Assembly (NCBI RefSeq): GCF_042678305.1
Contig: NZ_JBHUDT010000001.1
Reading direction: 5' to 3' (one strand)
DNA length: 64,000 nucleotides
Source of the DNA: Gelatiniphilus marinus
GTDB lineage: Bacteria; Bacteroidota; Bacteroidia; Flavobacteriales; Flavobacteriaceae
Part shown: positions 1-7,064 of the stretch, piece by piece
Layout: each line of letters opens with the position of its first letter
Position numbering within the stretch: the stretch's first letter is position 1
Made by a program: the position numbers and the translations under genes
Notes under the pieces: generated by a model
Seen by the model: only the letters and a program-made list of their open reading frames with translations
What the model was told of the DNA's origin: nothing
Databases searched by the model: none

Positions 1-1
1 A

Positions 2-1081
2 TATACCGTAACCATTACCGATGGTACACCTTGCGTTATCACTGAAACTTTTACTATTACCGAACCTGCAGCTATAACTTTATCGGCAACTACAACCGAT
101 GCTTTAGATTGCGATGATGCTAATAGCGGCTCAATAAATACCATTATTACGGGTGGTACGCTTCCGCTTACTTATTCGTGGTCTAACGGAGCGACTACCG
201 AAGATTTAACGAATGTGCCCCCAGGCGATTACACACTCAATATTACCGATGCCAATGGCTGTACAATTTCAGATAGTTGGACGATTAACAGGTTCGACCC
301 GCTTGAAATTTCTGTGGAAACCATAACCGATTTCGTTTGCGACACACGATATGTCAATCAATCCTTTGTAGCTCATGTAACTGGTGGTATTCCGCCATAT
401 CAAATCAATTGGTCTAGCGGAATAATTAGCGGAGCAAACAACGAAATAATGAATACGTCGCAAGATGGTTTAGTGCTTTTAGAGGTTACAGATAGCTTTG
501 GTTGCACAACAAGCTTGTCTTATAATGTTGAAATTCCCGTTTTGGGCGATGCCGATTTTACTTTAAATTCAACTGCATTTAGCACTTATGGTTTTTATTC
601 TATTGAAGACGAAATACAATTTACAAATACTTCAACTGGTGATTACCAAAGCATTTCATGGGACTTTGGCGATGGCAGTTTTTCAAGTGAAGAAAACCCG
701 ACGCACACCTATCTAACCGTTGGTTCGTATGCTATAACACAAACGGTAACTTACCCTTTTGGATGTGTTTACACAAAAACCATCACACTAATTATTGAAA
801 AAGGATATGCCTTAATAATGCCCAATGCATTTACACCAAATAATGACGGATTGAATGATTTTTTCAACCCTTCATTCATAGGATTGAACAATATGAAATT
901 AGATATTTACGATACTTGGGGCAGTTTAATTTATTCTGAAGTGGGTGAAAATTTAAAAGGATGGGATGGCAAAATAAAAGATTCTGAAGCTGAAAACGGC
1001 AACTATTATTACACATTTTCTGGCGATACCTTTTACGGAAAAACCATTACCGCAGCAGGTGCCTTTGTATTAATAAAGTAA
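2..1081 (+). CDS. SprB-repeat/PKD surface protein with T9SS type B sorting domain (5'-truncated)
   Basis: This is the C-terminal part of a secreted, probably giant, adhesin; the frame is open from base 2, so the start lies outside the window. Residues near the beginning resemble SprB repeats (a GGTLPLTYSW-like core followed by PPGDYTLNITDANGC). A PKD domain follows, with WDFGDG and the ENPTHTY turn at about bases 655-720. The last ~90 residues form a gliding-motility-associated (CHU_C) type B sorting domain, starting around PNAFTPNNDGLNDFF. By family knowledge such domains direct export through the type IX secretion system and surface attachment. The PorP/SprF gene begins 3 bp downstream, the usual partner arrangement for type B substrates. 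The exact function is not visible; adhesion or gliding is inferred. Confidence 0.93.
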   Translation, partial: YTVTITDGTPCVITETFTITEPAAITLSATTTDALDCDDANSGSINTIITGGTLPLTYSWSNGATTEDLTNVPPGDYTLNITDANGCTISDSWTINRFDPLEISVETITDFVCDTRYVNQSFVAHVTGGIPPYQINWSSGIISGANNEIMNTSQDGLVLLEVTDSFGCTTSLSYNVEIPVLGDADFTLNSTAFSTYGFYSIEDEIQFTNTSTGDYQSISWDFGDGSFSSEENPTHTYLTVGSYAITQTVTYPFGCVYTKTITLIIEKGYALIMPNAFTPNNDGLNDFFNPSFIGLNNMKLDIYDTWGSLIYSEVGENLKGWDGKIKDSEAENGNYYYTFSGDTFYGKTITAAGAFVLIK

Positions 1082-1084
1082 TTT

Positions 1085-2086
1085 ATGAGAATGAAAATAA
1101 AGATATTATCTATAATAATCATCAGTTGTGTTTATTTAAAAATAAACGCTCAAGACCCAGTTTTTACGCAATACTTTCAAGTTCCAGAAACAATAAACCC
1201 TGGTTTTTCAGGGTTTGAAGACGCTACTTATTTCGGATTAATTCACCGAACGCAATGGCCTAGTCTAGATTTAAGAGTAGATACCGAATATGCTTTTTTT
1301 AACACTTGGGTTGAAAATGTTGGTGGACTAGGTTTTAGTATTTTAAATCAGCATGAAAACAACACCAATTACAACCATTTACAAGGTAATGTTAACTATG
1401 CTTACCATGTTAAATTAGCAAACGATTGGTATTTTAGACCTGCCATTGAAGTTGGTTTTGGCACCAAATCCTTTAATTTTAGAAACTTGGTTTTAGCCGA
1501 TCAAATCAATATTGGTGCTGGTACTATAAATCCGGTGTCATCAGATATTTTTGCCATGAACGCCAATAGGAATATTACGTTTTTCGACTTCTCCGCTGGC
1601 TTTGTATTCGATAAAAAAAACACGAGAAACGACACCGATCTCTGGTTGGGCGCAACTATAAAACACCTAAACAAACCTAATATTTCGTTTGTTGAAAATG
1701 GCAATGTACCGCTGGATATTTTTTACTCCATTCACGCCAATTATAAGTTCCCGTATTTTGATTATAACGATATGCTTTTTTCGCTTAATTACATGCAACA
1801 AGGCGAATATAACCGATTGGATATTGGCACAGCCGTAAGATTGGAAAAACTCATGTTGGGTGCTATGGCTGTAACAAATCCTGCAAAAAATATTATGAAC
1901 AGCCATTTATTAACCTCTGTAAATGCGTTTATAGGTTTAGAATTAGAGCGGTTTCGATTTGGGTTTTCTTATGATTTTAACACCTCTAAGATTGGAAGAA
2001 CAGATGGCGTTTACGAAATTTCAATAACCTATTTAGCCGATTGTTTAATTTGTAAAAACCCTGCGAATGTTGAGCGGAGGAAATAA
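1085..2086 (+). CDS. PorP/SprF family type IX secretion membrane protein
   Basis: A 333-residue outer-membrane beta-barrel protein of the PorP/SprF family. A signal peptide spans residues 1-22 (basic start, long isoleucine-rich core, cleavage after NA before QDPVFTQYF). The QDPxFTQYF start, the following NPG segment and the C-terminal barrel-like strands are hallmarks of the family. It sits 3 bp behind the type B adhesin gene and is almost certainly co-transcribed and probably translationally coupled with it. By established knowledge, SprF-like proteins are the dedicated outer-membrane partners for attaching T9SS substrates with type B C-terminal domains, so its substrate is probably the upstream adhesin. 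A second ATG at 1091 is an alternative start. Confidence 0.93.
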   Translation: MRMKIKILSIIIISCVYLKINAQDPVFTQYFQVPETINPGFSGFEDATYFGLIHRTQWPSLDLRVDTEYAFFNTWVENVGGLGFSILNQHENNTNYNHLQGNVNYAYHVKLANDWYFRPAIEVGFGTKSFNFRNLVLADQINIGAGTINPVSSDIFAMNANRNITFFDFSAGFVFDKKNTRNDTDLWLGATIKHLNKPNISFVENGNVPLDIFYSIHANYKFPYFDYNDMLFSLNYMQQGEYNRLDIGTAVRLEKLMLGAMAVTNPAKNIMNSHLLTSVNAFIGLELERFRFGFSYDFNTSKIGRTDGVYEISITYLADCLICKNPANVERRK

Positions 2087-2106
2087 TTATTTTAAGTCGA
2101 AAAAAT

Positions 2107-2216
2107 CGTCATTGCGAATCACACTTTTTCGTGTGATGTGGCAACCTGTCCAATAGTATATTTTTTTATGATTTAATCTCAATTTAAAAGATTCTCGCGC
2201 TTCGCTCAGAATGACG
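2107..2216. repeat. Palindromic intergenic repeat (REP-like)
   Basis: An intergenic element that begins CGTCATT and ends AATGACG. It has an internal perfect 7-bp hairpin (ATCACAC, loop TTTTTC, GTGTGAT) at 2118-2137. The right half contains TCTCGCGCTTCGCTCAGAATGACG, broken here as TCTCGCGCTTCGCTC then AGAATGACG. It lies between the convergent PorP/SprF and aminopeptidase genes and could also end transcription. The GTCATT/AATGAC ends recur in the element at 53257-53337. Confidence 0.6.
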
Positions 2217-2233
2217 GAAAACTGAAACACAGT

Positions 2234-4201
2234 TTAGTTTTCATCAGCAATATTTTTCAATAAATCTTTTGCAAATTTTGAAAATCGCCAATTATGATGC
2301 TTAGTTGCTTGTTTTAAATTGTCTTTACAATTATTATTACAAGCTTGAATTTGGGTTAAATATTGAAATGCGTTTTGCCTAGTTTCAAAACCAAAAATAT
2401 CATTTGTGTAATTAGCCAACTCTTTAAAATATATGGGCTTGTTTTCAACTTCATAATCTTCGGTAATCAATGCTAAAGTTAACCAAAGTGTTCTTACATT
2501 TTTATCATTAAAACCGATAATTTCCTTGGTTTTATTGAGGTATTTATGTCGCTCTTCTAAAAAATTATTCCATAAATTAAATAATGCTATTTCGGTGGTT
2601 ATATATGATTTATCATCTAAAAGCGATTCGTAATCTTGTTTTAATTCCAATGGGATTTTACGCATTGTTTTTGCAATGGCTTGACGCACTTTTATACTGT
2701 TTTTAAAATCTTGTTTTGTTATGCGGTTTGGTATTTGGTTTATGGTTTTAATTTTAGCTTCATCAGAAATCAACGAACTTAAATACTCTTTACATTTCGA
2801 GGTGTAATTTTTGCAATCAATTTGAATATATTGCTTTATAAATGAGGAGTTTGAATATAATATGTTTTCAATTTTTTCATAATTAAATTTAGCCTCAACC
2901 AACCATTCTTTTATAAATTGACTTAAATCTTTTTTAGATGTCTTTTCAACTTCATTTATAAAATCGTTAGTTTCAACATTCTTAAACTGATGTTTTTTTA
3001 AATAATTTTTAACCGCTTTTTTAAAAGCCTTATCGCCAACGCGCGCTCTTAAAATATGCAGCACCCAAGCTCCTTTTTTGTAAAAGGTTGTGCTACTCGA
3101 TTTCGGGTTTAATAGCGACGTGCTCGCTCCTCGTCTATCTTGGTTTAATAATTCTTGGGCGTATTCGTATAATCGCCAATAGTAATAATCGTCTCCAAAA
3201 ATATCTTTTTCTGCTAATAAGGCATAATAGGTTGCAAACCCCTCTTGTAACCAATGGTGCGTTCCAGATTTTGCCGTAACCAAATTTCCAAACCATTGGT
3301 GTGCTAATTCGTGTGCATTTATATTAACATAATTTTTATCGACAAACCCAATAGAATCAACAACAAAAGAATCAGCAAAAATGGTGGTTCCCGTGTTTTC
3401 CATTCCGGCATACAAAAAATCTTTTACTGGCACTTGTTTGTAATTTTGCCACGGATACGGGACACCAATTTCATCTTCTAAAAAATCGAACATTTGTTTG
3501 GTGTAGCGGTATGTGGGTTCAAATTTTAATGAATCCTCGGGGTAATAATACATTTCTAAAGGCACACCGCTTTTTGAGTATTCTACTTTTTTATTGTATT
3601 TACCAATGGCTAAAGCAACTAAGTAGCTGGACATGGGTTTTTGCATGTTGTAATGCCATGTGGTTGTGGATTCGTTGATTTGTTTATCTGTTAGCTTCCC
3701 GTTGGCGATGACTTGATAATCAGAATTAAAAGTGATTGATAAATCGAATTCAATTTTTTCATTCATATCGTCAACACTTGGCAGCCAATTGCTTGTATAT
3801 TTTCCTTGTCCTTGGGTCCAGACTTGCCCTGAGCTTGTCGAAGGGTTTGCCCAATCAACAAAATACATGGTTTTTTGTGGAGTGGTTTTCCAAACTATTT
3901 CAACCTTATGAGTGCTGTTTGCTTTAAAAGAATGTTTTATAATAAGCTGTTTTCCATTATATAAGTTATCTTCAAATTTATTGTCCAGTTTATATTTAAT
4001 TTCTCTAAAATTTCTAGCATCAATAAAAATGGAATCGACATCTTTTAAAATTTTAAATTCATAAGTAACAAGTCCCTCAATTTCTTTTTTAATTAAATCA
4101 CTAAAAATTATTTCGGCTTTTGCTGTTTTAAAATCGACATATTTGGTTTGTTGGGAGAAAGAAAAGAAAGTGAGAAAGAAAGAGACTAAAAAATATTTCA
4201 T
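2234..4201 (-). CDS. M1 family zinc aminopeptidase (secreted)
   Basis: A 655-residue metallopeptidase of the M1 (gluzincin) family. A hydrophobic signal segment occupies residues 1-16. The exopeptidase motif is GMEN at 266-269 and the zinc site is HELAH at 297-301 with the third ligand Glu at 320 (LQEGFATY). Both are intact, so the enzyme should be active in removing N-terminal residues from peptides in the periplasm or outside the cell. There is no T9SS sorting domain at the C-terminus. Residues 121-126 (STSSGQ) are encoded by a short palindromic repeat that appears inserted in frame into an otherwise well-conserved segment (WANP...VWTQGQ). It is divergent from recG. Confidence 0.93.
   Translation of the reverse strand: MKYFLVSFFLTFFSFSQQTKYVDFKTAKAEIIFSDLIKKEIEGLVTYEFKILKDVDSIFIDARNFREIKYKLDNKFEDNLYNGKQLIIKHSFKANSTHKVEIVWKTTPQKTMYFVDWANPSTSSGQVWTQGQGKYTSNWLPSVDDMNEKIEFDLSITFNSDYQVIANGKLTDKQINESTTTWHYNMQKPMSSYLVALAIGKYNKKVEYSKSGVPLEMYYYPEDSLKFEPTYRYTKQMFDFLEDEIGVPYPWQNYKQVPVKDFLYAGMENTGTTIFADSFVVDSIGFVDKNYVNINAHELAHQWFGNLVTAKSGTHHWLQEGFATYYALLAEKDIFGDDYYYWRLYEYAQELLNQDRRGASTSLLNPKSSSTTFYKKGAWVLHILRARVGDKAFKKAVKNYLKKHQFKNVETNDFINEVEKTSKKDLSQFIKEWLVEAKFNYEKIENILYSNSSFIKQYIQIDCKNYTSKCKEYLSSLISDEAKIKTINQIPNRITKQDFKNSIKVRQAIAKTMRKIPLELKQDYESLLDDKSYITTEIALFNLWNNFLEERHKYLNKTKEIIGFNDKNVRTLWLTLALITEDYEVENKPIYFKELANYTNDIFGFETRQNAFQYLTQIQACNNNCKDNLKQATKHHNWRFSKFAKDLLKNIADEN
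3827..3845. repeat. Short palindromic repeat inside the aminopeptidase gene
   Basis: The top strand reads CCCTGAGCTTGTCGAAGGG, an imperfect palindrome. Read on the minus strand it encodes the STSSG part of residues 121-125 in the M1 aminopeptidase. The related halves GAGCCTGTCGAA and TTCGACAAGC occur in the intergenic element at 16629-16707. That supports a dispersed repeat family which can also sit inside genes. Confidence 0.6.
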
Positions 4202-4310
4202 AAATAAGCTAAAATAACGATGATACTAAAATACAATTTTTAATAAGAATCTGATAAGTTACAACTTGATAAGATTTTCACTTTCGTGAGAATTAATTAA
4301 TTTCGCTTTT

Positions 4311-6848
4311 ATGAGTGTTAACCTTCAAACTCCCATAGATTATTTAAAAGGCGTTGGCCCAAATCGTGCCGATTTATTGCGCAAGGAGTTGGGCATTCAT
4401 ACCTATCAAGACTTAATTAACTTATTTCCAAATAGATATATTGACCGTACGCAGTATTACAAAATCAACCAATTACAACGCAATAATGCCGATGTACAAG
4501 TTGTTGGTAAAATAACAGGGTTTAAAGAGGTGGCGCAAAAACGGGGAAAACGATTGGTGGCGACTTTTCAAGACGATTCTGGCACCATGGAGCTCGTTTG
4601 GTTTCGCAGTCAAAAATGGATTCGAGAAAACCTAAAACTCAATAAACCTTATGTGGCTTTTGGCAAAACCAATTGGTTTTCTGGAAAATTTAATATGGCA
4701 CACCCCGATTTAGAACTTTTAGAAGACCATAAAAAAAATATGAGTTCCGGGATGCAAGCTATTTATCCTTCTACCGAAAAATTATCGAATAGAGGCATTA
4801 GCAATCGAGTGATGAGTAAAATCATGCAACAATTGTTTATAGAAACCCATGGGAAGTTTGCTGAAACCTTATCGGAAAATTTATGTTCAGAATTAAAATT
4901 AATCAGTAAAAAAGAGGCACTTTTTAATGTGCATTTTCCTAAAAATCAAGCACTACTTTCTAAGGCACAATTTAGATTAAAATTTGAAGAATTATTTTAT
5001 ATTCAATTGCAATTGATTCTGAAAAACCTCATTCATAAATCGAAAATTAAAGGCTTTCCTTTTGAAAAAGTAGGCGACTATTTTAACACCTTTTTTTCAA
5101 ACCATTTGCCGTTTGAATTAACCAATGCACAGAAACGTGTTTTAAAAGAAATTCGTGCCGATTTAGGTAGTAATGCGCAGATGAATCGGCTTTTACAAGG
5201 CGATGTGGGTTCTGGTAAAACCATAGTAGCACTCATGTCAATGTTAATAGCACTTGACAACGGTTTCCAAGCCTGTTTAATGGCGCCGACTGAAATTTTG
5301 TCAGTCCAACACCATAACGGATTGCTTGAGTTATGTAAAAACTTGAATATCAGTATAAAACTATTAACAGGTTCAACTAAAACTTCAGAAAGAAAAAAAA
5401 TTCATGAATCTTTAGAAAATGGCGAATTACAAATATTAATTGGCACCCATGCATTACTTGAAGACAAGGTGAAATTTAAAAATTTAGGACTCGCAATAAT
5501 TGACGAGCAACACCGATTTGGAGTGGCGCAAAGATCAAAATTATGGAGAAAAGGCCCTCCTCAACCCTCCCATGGGGAGGAGGCAAAAGCGATACGCAAA
5601 AAATATATGACTGCTCGTCCATCTGCATATAATTTGATTAAGGAATTGCAAAAAGAAAATAAAAAACACAGTACAGAAGCAGAACGCATTTTATGGGAAT
5701 GTTTAAGGAACAAAAAGTTAGATTACAAATTTAGAAGGCAACATATTATTGATGAATTTATAGTCGATTTTGTGTCGTTGGAAAAAAATTTGGTAATTGA
5801 AATTGATGGTGGCTACCACAATACAATTGAACAAAAAGAGGCCGACGATTTAAGAACCCAAATTCTCAACAAAATAGGCTTTAAAGTTATTAGATTCACA
5901 AACGAACAAATAATTGGCGACATTGATAATGTCTTGCGGTATATTACGAATTACTTGGAAAGCCTCCCCTCTGGGGAGGTTGGTGGGGCTTCTATCCCTC
6001 CACACGTTTTAGTAATGACAGCAACTCCAATTCCGCGCACATTAGCTATGTCTGTTTATGGCGATTTGGACATCTCAGTTATTGATGAATTACCCCCTGG
6101 AAGAAAGCCTATAAAAACGGTACATAGATACGATAATAACCGATTAAATGTTTTCCGTTTTATTCGTGATGAAATCGATAAAGGGCGACAAATTTATATC
6201 GTCTATCCGTTAATTCAAGAAAGTTCGGCCATGGATTATAAAGATTTAATGGATGGCTACGAAAGTATTTCCAGAGATTTTCCCATGCCAAAATATCAAA
6301 TTTCCATAGTTCACGGAAAAATGAAACCTGCCGATAAAGAATACGAAATGCAACGTTTTATAAAGGGCGAAACCCAAATTATGGTCGCCACAACCGTTAT
6401 TGAAGTTGGAGTTAACGTGCCCAATGCCTCGGTTATGATTATTGAAAGCGCAGAACGTTTTGGCTTGTCGCAACTTCACCAATTACGAGGTCGTGTAGGC
6501 CGCGGTGCTGAACAAAGCTACTGTATTTTAATGACGGGGCATAAACTGAGTAACGACAGCAAAACACGCATGGAAACTATGGTAAAAACCAATGATGGTT
6601 TTGAAATTGCCGAAGTAGATTTGCGTTTACGTGGTCCCGGAGATATTATGGGCACACAACAAAGTGGCGTACTAAATTTAAAAATTGCCGATATTATTAA
6701 GGACAACGATATTTTACAAAGTGCCAGATTCTATGCTAAAAAGGTGCTTCAAAACGATCCCACTTTAGAAAAACCACAAAATAGTACGCTACTAAATACT
6801 TACAAACAAATGGGCAAATACAAGAATATTTGGAATTATATTAGCTAA
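4311..6848 (+). CDS. recG: ATP-dependent DNA helicase RecG carrying an in-frame DUF559 endonuclease insertion
   Basis: RecG remodels stalled replication forks and branch-migrates Holliday junctions. An N-terminal wedge/OB region covers roughly residues 1-160. Walker A is GDVGSGKT at 297-304, motif II is DEQH at 398-401, motif III is TATPIPRT at 570-577, and the C-terminal helicase lobe has the LRGRVGRG motif. The protein is 845 residues, against about 700 for the family. The excess is one block, residues ~415-561, that looks like a complete DUF559/Vsr-like endonuclease (Asp486, Glu497, Asp499, His503). It separates motif II from motif III. Removing it leaves 698 residues and rejoins KLWRK to IPPHVLVMTATPIP, the normal family sequence. 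Whether the helicase tolerates the insert is unknown. Confidence 0.93.
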   Translation: MSVNLQTPIDYLKGVGPNRADLLRKELGIHTYQDLINLFPNRYIDRTQYYKINQLQRNNADVQVVGKITGFKEVAQKRGKRLVATFQDDSGTMELVWFRSQKWIRENLKLNKPYVAFGKTNWFSGKFNMAHPDLELLEDHKKNMSSGMQAIYPSTEKLSNRGISNRVMSKIMQQLFIETHGKFAETLSENLCSELKLISKKEALFNVHFPKNQALLSKAQFRLKFEELFYIQLQLILKNLIHKSKIKGFPFEKVGDYFNTFFSNHLPFELTNAQKRVLKEIRADLGSNAQMNRLLQGDVGSGKTIVALMSMLIALDNGFQACLMAPTEILSVQHHNGLLELCKNLNISIKLLTGSTKTSERKKIHESLENGELQILIGTHALLEDKVKFKNLGLAIIDEQHRFGVAQRSKLWRKGPPQPSHGEEAKAIRKKYMTARPSAYNLIKELQKENKKHSTEAERILWECLRNKKLDYKFRRQHIIDEFIVDFVSLEKNLVIEIDGGYHNTIEQKEADDLRTQILNKIGFKVIRFTNEQIIGDIDNVLRYITNYLESLPSGEVGGASIPPHVLVMTATPIPRTLAMSVYGDLDISVIDELPPGRKPIKTVHRYDNNRLNVFRFIRDEIDKGRQIYIVYPLIQESSAMDYKDLMDGYESISRDFPMPKYQISIVHGKMKPADKEYEMQRFIKGETQIMVATTVIEVGVNVPNASVMIIESAERFGLSQLHQLRGRVGRGAEQSYCILMTGHKLSNDSKTRMETMVKTNDGFEIAEVDLRLRGPGDIMGTQQSGVLNLKIADIIKDNDILQSARFYAKKVLQNDPTLEKPQNSTLLNTYKQMGKYKNIWNYIS
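5553..5993 (+). mobile_element. In-frame DUF559 endonuclease cassette with terminal inverted repeats inside recG
   Basis: A block of about 441 bp (147 codons, no stop) interrupts recG. The left end (5553-5582) contains CCCTCCCATGGGGAGG and the right end (5961-5990) contains CCTCCCCTCTGGGGAGG. The two ends are imperfect inverted repeats of one another, and each is itself a GC-rich hairpin in AT-rich DNA. Between them lies a DUF559-like ORF whose own candidate ATG is at 5607 (residue 433). Conserved features are the STEAERILW helix, RRQHIIDEFIVDF, the catalytic VIEIDGGYH and the RFTNEQ strand. Boundaries are inferred by comparison with remembered RecG sequences and may be off by a few codons. 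Confidence 0.8.
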
Positions 6849-7033
6849 AAGCCCAATCGGGATAGATTGAGCCTAAAAACTGATGGTAGTTTGATTGATG
6901 ATTTATTATAGTCCTCAAGATAAAGACTAATTAAAACCGCTAGTGTTAGCGTTTTGTTAAAGAAACCCACAAAACTGTTAATTAACTATTTGTTAAGAAG
7001 CTTTTGCAGTGCTAACATCTCGTAGAGATTGCT

Positions 7034-7041
7034 TAAATTTG
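7034..7041 (+). promoter_or_regulatory. Bacteroidota -7 promoter box for the mutS2-like gene
   Basis: TAAATTTG matches the Bacteroidota -7 consensus TAnnTTTG and ends 24 bp before the ATG at 7065. A TTTTG at 7002-7006 could be a poor -33 element, but the spacing is longer than usual. Its position argues that translation starts at 7065 and not at the upstream in-frame TTG at 7029. Confidence 0.45.
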
Positions 7042-7064
7042 CTAGCCTTTTTATAAAATATAGA

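Noticed and set aside
5553..5993. Intein inside RecG
   Set aside because: The block does not start with Cys/Ser/Thr and does not end with the His-Asn plus Cys/Ser/Thr splice motif, so protein splicing is unlikely.
5553..5993. Group I or II intron inside recG
   Set aside because: The insert is fully open in the host frame, is a multiple of three and is mostly nuclease coding sequence, leaving no room for an intron ribozyme core.
7029..7064. Upstream TTG start for mutS2
   Set aside because: A TAnnTTTG promoter box lies between this codon and the ATG at 7065, and the extra 12 residues are not family-like.
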